A stretch of DNA of 23,523 nt. Source: CAYMKL01 sp964390805. Lineage in GTDB: Bacteria; Chloroflexota; Anaerolineae; VGOG01. Below the pieces are notes generated by a model. It did no database searches. It worked only from the letters and a program-made list of their open reading frames with translations, and had not been told where the DNA came from. The stretch covers positions 1-23,523 of the forward strand of contig CAYMKL010000107.1 in assembly GCA_964390805.1 (NCBI GenBank), in the 5' to 3' direction. This document shows, piece after piece, positions 6,979-14,326 of this stretch. Both the position numbers and the translations under genes were made by a program. Position 1 is the stretch's first letter. Each line of letters begins with the position of its first letter.

Positions 6979-7959
6979 CTACACGTGATTGCGCAGCATG
7001 AGCTCCTTGGGGTACGGATGTAGGTAGACCTGCTGGTGCACCCAAGGAGGGACAGGATGGCGGCGCAGGTGGTGTTTGAGCAACGTCAACGGCACGATCA
7101 GCGGCACCAGCCCCTGCCGGTAGTCCTCGATGAGGCCCAAGAGCTCCTGCTTGTCCTCACTGGAGAGGTGGTTCTTCAGGAAACCCATCAGGTGCTGGAG
7201 CACGTTGGCGTGCCTGCCCGGCGTGCCCAACACCTTCAGCCCCTCCATCAGCAAGCCACCGTAAGTTTCCACCAGCTCCGTCCAGGGCAAGGAACCCGCC
7301 TGAGCCACCAAGCGCCCCATCTCCTGATAGTGGGACGGGCTATGGGCCATCAGCGTCAACTTGTGTGCGGTGTGAAACTGCACCAGTCCCCCCGGCGTCG
7401 GACTCTCCTCCAACAGGCACGTCCAGCGGTAGTAGACGAAGATGCGCTCGATGAAGTTCTCGCGCAGGCGCATGTCGTGCAAGCGTCCCTCTTCTTCCAA
7501 CGGAAGCAGGGGGAATCGCCCCATCACCTCGCGGGGGAAGATGCCCATGCCCACGCGCCGGGGCATGCCATGTTGATCATACACACGCACTCGAAACAGG
7601 CCAGAGCTGGGCGAGTCTTTCTTGAACACAAAGCCATGCAGCTTGACGGCAGCCAACTGCTCCAGACGCTCTCGGGCCCAGGTTTGCATCGTTTCCGTGT
7701 AATCGCGGCCCGATTTCGGACCCATCAAACGAGGAGTCTCAGGATCGCCTACCAGGCGCAGGGACTCGCGAGGTGTCGGAAGACCGACCTCCACCTCCGG
7801 GCAGACAGGTACCCACTCGACGAAGTTGCCCAGGGTATTGACCAAAAACCGATCCAACTTGTGCCCACCGTCATAGCGAACTTCTTCGCCCAGCAGACAG
7901 GTACTCACGCCCAGGCGAATGGTCGGCTCTGCAAAGCACTTCTGTTGATCACTGGACAT
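6979..7959 (-). CDS. DUF523-DUF1722 (YbgA-like) two-domain protein
   Basis: About 326 residues. The N-terminal DUF523 domain has STCLLGEEVRYDGGHK with C21, then PVCPE with C53 and GLPTPR. In single-domain DUF523 enzymes such as the thiouracil desulfidase TudS, three cysteines hold a [4Fe-4S] cluster (recalled knowledge). The position of the third, normally in SPSCG, is SPSSG here with Ser at 119. After GIFPREVMGRFPLLP the C-terminal DUF1722 domain begins (LHDMRLRENFIERIFVYYRW). Fused proteins of this kind often neighbour photolyase and lipid-modification genes. An upstream GTG at 8055 would overlap the DUF3159 gene; GAGGGAG spaced six bases from the ATG at 7959 supports the shorter form. Function is unproven: possibly tRNA or thiobase metabolism or stress repair. 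Confidence 0.85.
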   Translation of the reverse strand: MSSDQQKCFAEPTIRLGVSTCLLGEEVRYDGGHKLDRFLVNTLGNFVEWVPVCPEVEVGLPTPRESLRLVGDPETPRLMGPKSGRDYTETMQTWARERLEQLAAVKLHGFVFKKDSPSSGLFRVRVYDQHGMPRRVGMGIFPREVMGRFPLLPLEEEGRLHDMRLRENFIERIFVYYRWTCLLEESPTPGGLVQFHTAHKLTLMAHSPSHYQEMGRLVAQAGSLPWTELVETYGGLLMEGLKVLGTPGRHANVLQHLMGFLKNHLSSEDKQELLGLIEDYRQGLVPLIVPLTLLKHHLRRHPVPPWVHQQVYLHPYPKELMLRNHV

Positions 7960-7993
7960 TGTTGACTCCCTCATTTCGCGTTCTAGGGTTATG

Positions 7994-8668
7994 TCAAAAA
8001 CCTCGCTGTTGGCCCGTCCACGGCGGCTCGGCACCCTGTTTGAATTCTTCGACACTCGGCCCGCTCAGGTTCCTGAGTCTCCAAGTTCCGTACAGGTAAC
8101 TGACGGCCAACAGCACGACGGTTGCCGGCCAGCCCAGGGCGATATTGACCACAACCAGAAGCTCAGGCGCTGCTCCTTGAAAAAAGGCAAATTGAAGCAG
8201 CAATCGGATGGCGAAGAAAAGCACCCACAGCCAGGTGACTTCGCTGTAGGCCGGGCGAACTCTCGGATGCCAATACCAGCCTAAAGGCCAGCCGCGAGCC
8301 AGGTGGCTCGTCCAGGCCACCATGGGCCGACGCACGAGGACGCTCAGCAAGCAGACAACGAGCGTCCCTCCCCCTGTGACGATGGAAGGCAAGAAATACC
8401 CTTCCGCTCTGCCCAACAACTGGGCCACCACGGTGGCAAGAACGATTCCCCCCACACCGCCCAGGGCGTACTTCACAGATTGGCGTCTGCCCAAGCGAAC
8501 CAGAGCGATCAACAGAGCCAAGGCGAGAGAGCCAGCAACGGCAACCTCCAGCCCCGCCAGCGCGTTGATCACCACGAAGATAAGCGGGGGAACAATCGAG
8601 TCGGTGATGTTACCGCGCCCGACAACGACCGTGCGGAACTCCTCCGTGAGCTCGCGAACCCTGCCCAT
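7994..8668 (-). CDS. DUF3159 family membrane protein
   Basis: About 224 residues with six or so hydrophobic segments. The segments around SIVPPLIFVVINALAGLEVAV, PSIVTGGGTLVVC, RPMVAW, a charged WYWHPRVRPAY loop, and WLWVLFFAIRLLLQFAFF are the typical layout of DUF3159 proteins. The first possible start is GTG 8674; the ATG at 8668 has better spacing to the GGGAGGGG run and is preferred. It starts about 15 bases after the DUF4345-like gene stops, so translation is likely coupled. The role of DUF3159 is unknown; no catalytic residues stand out. It lies in the cell membrane. Confidence 0.8.
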   Translation of the reverse strand: MGRVRELTEEFRTVVVGRGNITDSIVPPLIFVVINALAGLEVAVAGSLALALLIALVRLGRRQSVKYALGGVGGIVLATVVAQLLGRAEGYFLPSIVTGGGTLVVCLLSVLVRRPMVAWTSHLARGWPLGWYWHPRVRPAYSEVTWLWVLFFAIRLLLQFAFFQGAAPELLVVVNIALGWPATVVLLAVSYLYGTWRLRNLSGPSVEEFKQGAEPPWTGQQRGF

Positions 8669-8683
8669 TTTCACCCCCCTCCC

Positions 8684-9028
8684 CTACAACACCAGGATGA
8701 CCCCAAAGATGACCTCCACCACTACGCTGATGACATTAGACTGCACAACCGATTTGTCTACGATCATCGAAGCGGTTCGTACCAGCGCTACGACGAGGTA
8801 CGTGATGCCAAGCATCTGGTACGTTGCCGGCTCGTTGAGTATCAGCGGAACAGCACCCAGAGCGATGAAAAAGGCACCCAGCACGGCTCTGATCTCTGTG
8901 ATGCCGCGGGGGCCCGTTGGGTTTAGCCCGATGAACCCCGTTACAGACCGGGGCCGGATCAATGAGATCAACCCCGTTGCGATGGTACCGACAGCCGCAA
9001 TGATCTTAAGGATCTGCAATATGGTCAT
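8684..9028 (-). CDS. small four-helix membrane protein, DUF4345-like
   Basis: 114 residues with four hydrophobic helices. A loop with GPRGITEIRAVLGAFFIALG between helices 1 and 2 matches the DUF4345 pattern, in which a conserved E-x-R-A lies at the start of helix 2. AAAGAGGTG precedes the ATG at suitable spacing. It ends just before the DUF3159 gene, and the two membrane proteins are probably made from one message with the upstream ferritin-like gene, whose stop is only about 24 bases away. The function is not known. The family assignment rests on pattern memory alone. Confidence 0.7.
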   Translation of the reverse strand: MTILQILKIIAAVGTIATGLISLIRPRSVTGFIGLNPTGPRGITEIRAVLGAFFIALGAVPLILNEPATYQMLGITYLVVALVRTASMIVDKSVVQSNVISVVVEVIFGVILVL

Positions 9029-9051
9029 AGTACACCTCTTTCCTTTTCTCC

Positions 9052-9561
9052 TTAAACTAGCCCACGCCAGCTTCCAGTGCTGGCAAGGTGCTCGTAATTG
9101 AGCATCAAGATGTCAAAGTGAGTGCGCGCCTCGGTGGCTAGAAGCTCATACATCGCCTTGCCAGCAGGATCCGCCACTTCAGCCGCCGCTTTTCTGTACA
9201 ACTCGTAACTCTCGTTTTCGATCTGCAACGCAAACAACAGAGCGTCCAGATCACTGGCTGCGGGGTCAATGGCCTTGTCAAAGTCATGTCCTTCCGGGGG
9301 GAAGAGCGGTTTATCTAGATCTATGGGTTTGCATTCCAGCGCCTCTGGGAAGGAAATCCACTCTTCCTCGTTAATCACAGCTTCGTATTGATCTTCCACG
9401 ATGCGCAGGTGCATTCTCTCGTCATCGGCCAGAGACAGAAACATCTCCTGACCCCGGGGATCCTCTGTTCTTTTGGCGGCCTCGGTGTAGAACTTGTGGC
9501 CATCCTCCTCCAGGCGCGCGGCCTGGCACAAGGCTTCTGAAGCAACACTGTTTTCACTCAT
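9052..9561 (-). CDS. ferritin-like diiron protein, rubrerythrin family
   Basis: 169 residues. First helix pair: LEEDGHKFY, with the ligand Glu near 18, and DDERMHL with E48-x2-H51. Second pair: IENESYELY and TEARTHFDIL. These are the two Exx..ExxH sets of a four-helix diiron bundle. No rubredoxin-type Cys4 domain follows, so this is the erythrin part only. Such proteins reduce peroxide or handle iron in anaerobes and microaerophiles; the electron donor here is unknown. A middle insert (GHDFDKAIDPAASDLDA) separates the two halves. GTG 9570 is possible, but AAGGAG fits the ATG at 9561 better. A second, only distantly similar ferritin-like gene lies at 19950-20423. A 101-bp palindromic repeat stands directly upstream. 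Confidence 0.85.
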   Translation of the reverse strand: MSENSVASEALCQAARLEEDGHKFYTEAAKRTEDPRGQEMFLSLADDERMHLRIVEDQYEAVINEEEWISFPEALECKPIDLDKPLFPPEGHDFDKAIDPAASDLDALLFALQIENESYELYRKAAAEVADPAGKAMYELLATEARTHFDILMLNYEHLASTGSWRGLV

Positions 9562-9579
9562 TCTTTCCACTCCTTCTCT

Positions 9580-9680
9580 AGTCTCAGTAGATCACAATCG
9601 CTCGCGGCGGATTGCCAAATCCGCCGCCAAACCGCCGGATCTGGCGATCCAGCGGGAGCAGATTGTGATGTACTGAGTCT
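9580..9680. repeat. 101-bp imperfect palindrome with two internal hairpins (MITE- or REP-like)
   Basis: The outer arms AGTCTCAGTAGATCACAATC (from about 9580) and its near complement ending at 9680 pair over about 20 bases with two mismatches. Within the arms, GCGGCGGATT at 9604-9613 pairs with AATCCGCCGC at 9618-9627, and a second hairpin uses CCGCCGGATC at 9632-9641 and GATCCAGCGG at 9646-9655. The whole can fold as one long hairpin or as a four-way cruciform. It fills most of the spacer between two minus-strand genes. I see no flanking duplication and no second copy in the window. Confidence 0.75.
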
Positions 9681-9718
9681 GCTACCATTCTTGGGCAACG
9701 GTCAGGTGCAGTGCCAAG

Positions 9719-10336
9719 TTACGAGTTGCGCGCCGCACGTTTGGCAGCCTGGGCCTTCTCAAGCTTCATCGCCTGTCTCAGGATGATCGTTCCGATGATC
9801 CCACCTATGATAAACGGCAATGCCAATTGCAGCCCCAGCAAGCGATAAGGCAATAGGAAGACCGGCGGAGGATGTTGCGGATTGCTGGGCAGTGTGCGCA
9901 AATAGTAGGAAACTGCGGCAGTCAGCCAGGTATAGGACCAGGCGAGGAACATCGCGATGCCGAGCCATTTTCGCTTACCATACAACGGCCTCTTTCTGAA
10001 GTAGGAAAGATAGGTCTTCCAGACCACGATCACGAAGACCGGAAAAGAGCCCCAGGTGTGGATATTAAAAGAGACGCTGTTTAACTCTAGCGGGGGGTCG
10101 TTCCGTGTGACGGCTCCAATGAGGCCATTCGTGCCGGCAAAGAGACCCAACAGGTACAGTACCGTGGCAAAGCCACCAAACGCTCGGTGGGCACGAAAGA
10201 GGATATCATTGGTTTTGAGCAGACCTGACCGTTTTCTGTAGTAGGCCGCATAATAGCCTGTGGCGGCCTGCACCGTGGCGCAGAGCACGCCCAAGAAAGT
10301 GATGATGGTATTGAATTCGACCTGTTCTATTGGCAT
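9719..10336 (-). CDS. polytopic membrane protein with conserved histidines, possible b-type cytochrome-like
   Basis: 205 residues with about five hydrophobic helices. FRAHRAFGGFATVLYLLG and FNIHTWGSFPVFVIVVWK each put a histidine at the membrane edge of a helix, as in cytochrome b561/DUF420-type heme-binding proteins. The final helix is followed by a basic tail (KLEKAQAAKRAARNS). GGGAGGACG directly before the ATG at 10336 decides the start; longer versions reaching 10441 lack a ribosome site and would read through the spacer. I do not recognise the exact family. Heme binding is an inference from two histidines only. It is flanked by two inverted-repeat elements, at 9580-9680 and 10467-10589. 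Confidence 0.75.
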   Translation of the reverse strand: MPIEQVEFNTIITFLGVLCATVQAATGYYAAYYRKRSGLLKTNDILFRAHRAFGGFATVLYLLGLFAGTNGLIGAVTRNDPPLELNSVSFNIHTWGSFPVFVIVVWKTYLSYFRKRPLYGKRKWLGIAMFLAWSYTWLTAAVSYYLRTLPSNPQHPPPVFLLPYRLLGLQLALPFIIGGIIGTIILRQAMKLEKAQAAKRAARNS

Positions 10337-10466
10337 ACGTCCTCCCTCAGATGCTACGTACGTTTGGAGATGACCGCAAATGGCCTGTACAATGAGACAC
10401 CAACCATTGCAGCCCATAACGGGAAGAAGGCATCGTTTCATCCAGCCTGGAAATGACCAGAGATCG

Positions 10467-10589
10467 CTTTACACTTTTTCCGCGATTATGATCCAAACGG
10501 AGCGCAAAAGGCCCCCAAAATGGCCTCCAGAGGGGCAAAATGGCTGTTTATGTTCACTTGGGTCTGCACTCCACCAAAAAAGTGTAAAG
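10467..10589. repeat. 123-bp element with terminal inverted repeats, overlapping a gene 3' end
   Basis: CTTTACACTTTTTC at 10467-10480 is repeated inverted as AAAAAAGTGTAAAG at 10576-10589, 13 of 14 bases matching. Between them CAAAATGGC-type motifs occur three times in direct order. The element covers the 3' end of the membrane protein gene 10486-11388, supplying its last codons and stop. No clear target duplication can be seen. It has the size and form of a MITE. Confidence 0.6.
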
Positions 10590-11388
10590 TTGCTATTTTG
10601 GCGATTTGAAACGATGCCGGGAAGAAAGACACTAGACCAAGGTAGCCATTCCACCATGCCATCAGAATGCCCGTCAAGAGGGCTATGCCCTGGGCTGCCT
10701 GGACGCGCCTGGGGTTCAGTGGCTCACTCGTTTGATCGCTGACAGTCGCCACTTCTCGCGAAGCGAACATCACCGGCACGAACAGGGCAGACATCACCAA
10801 AACGGCCAACACGAATTCCGGAGACGACTCGCCGACCTTGGGCAACCTCCCGTCAAAAACGAACAGAATCACAGTGATGACTAGCGCGACAGCGGCGAAA
10901 AGCAGTTGACGCCTGTGGTGGGGTGACAGTTGGCCATCGAGCAAAAACGCCAACGCCGTCATCAGGCCATAGATCCATTCCCCTTGCCAGGTAAGCCAGC
11001 TGCCGAGGCCGAGGATAAGCAACGAGTCCAGGATTGTGGCAGGCAAACCAACGGTGCGGTTCACAATACGGAGCAGTACGATCATCCAGAGCAGCGCGGT
11101 GAGGCCCGGTAAGTCGAAGAAGAACAAGGCCATAAGCGTCAGCCCCGCCGCCACAAATGCTGACAGGTCGTAGTCTGGGTCCAGTTCCCGAGCCAGAGCC
11201 CAGGCCAGGAAAACAGCAAGACCGGCGGCGATGCCCCACGATATGCTTTGCACTAACTGCACCCCCGCAATCAACCGAAGGATGCTACCCCCCACGATGA
11301 CGGCCAGCGCAAGCAAAGCAATGGCGCGATTCGTCGGGTAGTTCAGATCAATGGAGCGTCCTATGGCTGTGATTCTGCTAAGTGGCAT
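10486..11388 (-). CDS. hypothetical polytopic membrane protein, C-terminus encoded by a repeat element
   Basis: 300 residues with eight or nine hydrophobic segments and few charged loops; no family recognised. The largest loops contain ELDPDYDL, DGQLSPHHRRQ and SREVATVSDQTSEPLNPRR. GGAG seven bases before the ATG supports the start, which overlaps the TspO-like gene by 11 bases, so the two are translationally coupled. The last 35 or so residues, from ATLHFF onward, are encoded inside the 123-bp inverted-repeat element, and lose the hydrophobic periodicity of the rest. The original protein probably ended differently. It may be a partner of the TspO-like protein. Function unknown. Confidence 0.75.
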   Translation of the reverse strand: MPLSRITAIGRSIDLNYPTNRAIALLALAVIVGGSILRLIAGVQLVQSISWGIAAGLAVFLAWALARELDPDYDLSAFVAAGLTLMALFFFDLPGLTALLWMIVLLRIVNRTVGLPATILDSLLILGLGSWLTWQGEWIYGLMTALAFLLDGQLSPHHRRQLLFAAVALVITVILFVFDGRLPKVGESSPEFVLAVLVMSALFVPVMFASREVATVSDQTSEPLNPRRVQAAQGIALLTGILMAWWNGYLGLVSFFPASFQIAKIATLHFFGGVQTQVNINSHFAPLEAILGAFCAPFGS

Positions 11389-12151
11389 CTTGAACTCCCA
11401 GCCGTTTCCTGAAAACCAAACCCACCACCAGCATCACCGCGGCCAGCGCCGTCGTCACCCAGGCGGCTGTCGCCACCACCGGCGCACTCGCGTGCTTGAC
11501 GGCGATGCCCGCGAAGGCCCACACGATGACCAGCATGTAGGCCACGTCGCCCCGCGACAGGCTCACCGCCGAGGCGATAGCCACACCAGCGATCAGCATG
11601 ATCACCGTCCACGTCTCAGGGCTGATGCCCCAGCCGCCCCACTTCAGATAGTCCAGCAGTGAGGTCACATTGGCGATAGTTGCCACGGTGATCCAACCCA
11701 GGTAGATGCTAAAAGGGACGTGCACCAGCCACTTCTCGGCTGCAGGAACCTGGGCGCGGCCGATGTCCAGGCGCAGGTAGATGGCGATCAACAGCAACAA
11801 GAGCGCGAGCATGGCCACCAGGGTCAAGGGGAAGACCTCGTAGTGCCAGAGGAAGAGCCAGGCGATGTTGGCCACACAACTCAGAGTGAACAGGTAGCCG
11901 ATGCTGCGCAGGCGCGGGTTATCGCGCTGGGCAGGCAGCGCCTGGTAGACGGCGAAGGCAATCAGCCCCACGTAGATCAGTCCCCAGATGGAGAAGACGT
12001 AGCCCGCAGGCACGAAGTACACCTGGAATCGGTCCGAGATCTCGCCGGTGGTCAACCCATTGAGCGGGAGCGCGTTGGCCAGCCCATTGATCGCGATGAC
12101 TGCAATCACAGCCAGCACATTGACCCATTGTCTTGAAGTATCTCTCTGCAT
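11378..12151 (-). CDS. TspO/MBR-related tryptophan-rich membrane protein
   Basis: 257 residues, more helices than the five of a plain TspO. The segment FVPAGYVFSIWGLIYVGLIAF is the TspO family signature (P-x-x-x-F-x-x-x-W). Further matches are NIAWLFLWHYE and HVPFSIYLGWITVATIANVTSLLDY, with Trp residues typical of tryptophan-rich sensory proteins. TspO proteins bind porphyrins and isoprenoid-like ligands and are linked to light and oxygen stress in bacteria; this long type has no proven role. AGGAGG nine bases before the ATG at 12151 fixes the start. The upstream DUF1295 gene stops 32 bases away and the next membrane protein overlaps its end, so the set forms an operon. Confidence 0.82.
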   Translation of the reverse strand: MQRDTSRQWVNVLAVIAVIAINGLANALPLNGLTTGEISDRFQVYFVPAGYVFSIWGLIYVGLIAFAVYQALPAQRDNPRLRSIGYLFTLSCVANIAWLFLWHYEVFPLTLVAMLALLLLLIAIYLRLDIGRAQVPAAEKWLVHVPFSIYLGWITVATIANVTSLLDYLKWGGWGISPETWTVIMLIAGVAIASAVSLSRGDVAYMLVIVWAFAGIAVKHASAPVVATAAWVTTALAAVMLVVGLVFRKRLGVQDAT

Positions 12152-12182
12152 TGTTGACCTCCTACTGATTGACGCGATGAAT

Positions 12183-12970
12183 TCATCGCCTTTTGCGAGG
12201 AAACCAGGGGATAAAGGCACTGGTGGTTTCCACGTATTCTTTGTATTTGGGTTTCGTCTCTTTTAGGCTCTTCTCCAACAGAGCCACCCCGGAGACGCGC
12301 ACCAACAGGGTGGTCATCAAGATGGGGCTGGAGATGGTGAAGAACCCGCCGGCAGCCAGCGCAACCAGATAGTAGGCCCACCACTGGGTGGCATCGCCGA
12401 AGTAGTTGGGATGGCGGGTATAGCGCCACACGCCACGGTTCATCACCTTGCCCTTGTTGGCAGGATTGGCCTTGAAACGAGCCATCTGCAAGTCGCCCAC
12501 CGCTTCAAAGAAGAAGCCAATAGCCCACAAAGGGACAGCGACAAAGTCAAGGATGATCAGCCTGGCCGGTGTGGGGCTGATCTGCGCTGCGAGCAGCGGC
12601 GCGGAGATAATCCACAGCAAGACCCCTTGCAGCACGAAGACCTTGAAGAAGCTCCGCCACCACCATTTTCCTCCGGCCTCTTCCCGCCACTTTCGGTAGC
12701 GGAAATCCTCCCCCTTCCCCCAGTTGCGCCAAAGGATATAGAGCGAGAGTCGCAGCCCCCAGATAGTTACCAGGATACTGATGAGCCATTTGCGCGCCGG
12801 GAAACCGTCCGGGGTGAGGGCGAAATAGACCCAGTTGGCCATAACAAAGCCCCCCCCAGAAGATGTCTACAATGCTAGAATTCCGTAGGATCAAACTGGC
12901 GATCCAAAGGATGGCCATGTATCCCAGGATCACCAAAGCGACAATACCGTAAACCTGTAAGAACGGTCAT
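12183..12970 (-). pseudogene. frameshifted DUF1295 gene
   Basis: The C-terminal frame (12842 to 12183) encodes a clear DUF1295 protein: MANWVYFALTPDG, TIWGLRLSLYILWRNWGKGE, RHPNYFGDATQWW and SGVALLEKSL, ending FIPWFPRK. The missing N-terminal segment is in another frame, where ILWIASLILRNSSIVDIFWG precedes a run of eight G (12850-12857). Seven G would give DIFWGGFVMANWVYF and restore the family sequence. A second break is likely near 12952: AGGAGGAAGAG stands just before an ATG at 12970 that is in a third frame, and removing one G would join MTVLT to VYGIVALVILGY. The gene is inactive as written, unless the breaks are sequence errors or slippage. It lies between DegV and the TspO-like gene. 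Confidence 0.8.
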
Positions 12971-13000
12971 CTCTTCCTCCTCAAATGTGACCTGTGAAGC

Positions 13001-13843
13001 CTATTCTCTACGCGCAGTGACACACGCAAAGCCCACCGCGTCAGGGCCAATGTGAGCACCAATGACGGGTGTGATGTCCACCGATGGAATCTCCCCCTTG
13101 GGCAAGAGATGCTGGACTCGCTGTCGTAGATCTTCTGCCCTATCGGGGGCGTGGGTGTGCACCAAAGCTACCCGCTCCAGCGGGACAAGATCGCTGAGCA
13201 AACCCATCAGCCGCGTAATGGCTCCCTCGCGCGTCCGCACCCTTTCGGAGGTTGGGTTCCCATCATACATCTTGAGCAGCGGTTTAATTCGCAACACGCT
13301 ACCCAAACCAGCCATCACCCGGTTCATACGGCCGCTGCGACGGAGAAACTCAAGCGTATCCAGCCCGGCAAATACATGAGTGCGTGAGATCTGTTCCTCT
13401 AGCAGGCTAATGATCTCGTCCATCGGACGGTCCTCGGCCGCGGCCTTTGCCGCTGCTTGCACGAGGAAGCCTGTACCCAGACTCAACTGCCTGGAGTCGA
13501 GGACAGTAACTGGCAATCGGCTGGTCTCCTTCGCTGCCAAACGCGCAGAGTTCAAAACGGCACTCAAGCTAATGGAGATGTGGATGGAAAGCACCTCGGT
13601 AGCGCCTTCGTCTGCAAGGCGTTCGTAGGCCTGTCGAAACATCTCCGGTCCAGGCACCGCCGTGGTCGGCAGGGATTCCCAGTCTGGTAACCCCCGGTAG
13701 AATTCCTCGCGCGACAACTCCACGCCGTCCAAGTAGCTTTGGTCGCCGATGTTGATGTACAGAGGCGTAACAATGATCCTGTGGTCGGCCACAACCGACT
13801 CTGGCAGATCACAAGTGCTATCGGTCACGATTCTGGTCGTCAT
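13001..13843 (-). CDS. DegV family fatty-acid-binding protein (FakB-like)
   Basis: 280 residues. TDSTCDLP (7-14) at the N-terminus, GDQSYLDGVELSREEFY (33-49), LPTTAVPGPEMF (58-69), SISLSAVLNSA (90-100) and DSRQLSLGTGF (116-126) are the family's lipid-contacting motifs in order. DegV proteins bind a fatty acid in a tunnel; in Firmicutes they present it as FakB to the kinase FakA for phosphorylation. No FakA is in the window. GGGGAGG before the ATG at 13843 fixes the start; an upstream in-frame start would fall inside the promoter. The gene has its own promoter (13876-13904) and a palindromic operator candidate, so it may begin a transcript reaching through DUF1295 and TspO-like genes. Confidence 0.9.
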   Translation of the reverse strand: MTTRIVTDSTCDLPESVVADHRIIVTPLYINIGDQSYLDGVELSREEFYRGLPDWESLPTTAVPGPEMFRQAYERLADEGATEVLSIHISISLSAVLNSARLAAKETSRLPVTVLDSRQLSLGTGFLVQAAAKAAAEDRPMDEIISLLEEQISRTHVFAGLDTLEFLRRSGRMNRVMAGLGSVLRIKPLLKMYDGNPTSERVRTREGAITRLMGLLSDLVPLERVALVHTHAPDRAEDLRQRVQHLLPKGEIPSVDITPVIGAHIGPDAVGFACVTARRE

Positions 13844-13875
13844 GAGACCTCCCCTTTCTCCAATCACGCTACCCA

Positions 13876-13904
13876 ATTATACCATTATGAATGGTCTCCG
13901 TCTA
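13876..13904 (-). promoter_or_regulatory. sigma-70-type promoter for degV
   Basis: On the minus strand TATAAT (13881-13876) has an extended TGG in front, and TAGACG (13904-13899) lies 17 bases upstream with four of six -35 matches. Transcription would start near 13869, about 26 bases before the degV ATG, leaving a short leader that includes the ribosome site. Confidence 0.6.
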
Positions 13905-13916
13905 TGACATATGTCA
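13905..13916. promoter_or_regulatory. perfect 12-bp palindrome, CRP/FNR-like operator candidate
   Basis: TGACATATGTCA is fully palindromic and in the form TGAC-N4-GTCA, the half-site spacing used by FNR-type regulators. It touches the -35 element of the degV promoter. Its centre, 13910.5, is about 41.5 bases upstream of the expected start site, the usual place for an activating class II CRP/FNR site. No regulator gene is in the window. Confidence 0.4.
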
Positions 13917-13990
13917 CTTCTGGCGATAGTCATTTCTGTCCAGTACCAAGCGGGCAAGCTCGTACCGCACGGGCTGGTGGATAGAATCTC

Positions 13991-14326
13991 TTAGCCGACA
14001 TCCCGCCTACCGCCCATCCAGAAACGTCTCCAGTCTCCGCCGCTGGCATGCAAGGCGATCAGGGTGTAGAGGCTGGCCGTGAAGAAACCCAGGACCATCA
14101 TGAAAAAGACCCAGACGATGGATCGAACGAGCGATTTCTCGCGGTAAACGATCCAGCCGGAAAAGAGGATGAACCCGACGTATAGGTCCACCAGCGACAC
14201 AATCCCCCAGGGCATCGAAAGCAGGGCTTGGCCTTCTCCGCTGAAATCACCCACGGTGAAGCCATAGATGAGAACTGCCGTCATCGCCAGCAGGCCTGAC
14301 AAGGTCACAAGCTTAGCGATCCTCAT
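13991..14326 (-). CDS. small membrane protein, DUF1475-like
   Basis: 111 residues with three or four hydrophobic helices. MPWGIVSLVDLYVGFILFSGW followed by IVYREKSLVRSIVWVFFMMVLG and FTASLYTLIAL has the pattern of DUF1475/DUF2834-type proteins, with a conserved D-x-Y-x-G-F and a basic K-S loop. AGGAGG eight or so bases before the ATG supports the start. The start lies inside the last codons of the split-barrel flavoprotein gene (overlap 14 bases), so translation is coupled. The 3' spacer of about 85 bases before the degV promoter holds no good terminator. Function unknown. Confidence 0.75.
   Translation of the reverse strand: MRIAKLVTLSGLLAMTAVLIYGFTVGDFSGEGQALLSMPWGIVSLVDLYVGFILFSGWIVYREKSLVRSIVWVFFMMVLGFFTASLYTLIALHASGGDWRRFWMGGRRDVG

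Noticed and set aside
7036..7965. 309-codon plus-strand frame rich in H, Q and R
   Set aside because: It lies antisense to the DUF523-DUF1722 gene, and its composition is that expected of a shadow frame.
13921..13990. a terminator hairpin after the DUF1475-like gene
   Set aside because: Only short GCGG/CCGC pairing with a large loop was found and there is no U-tract.
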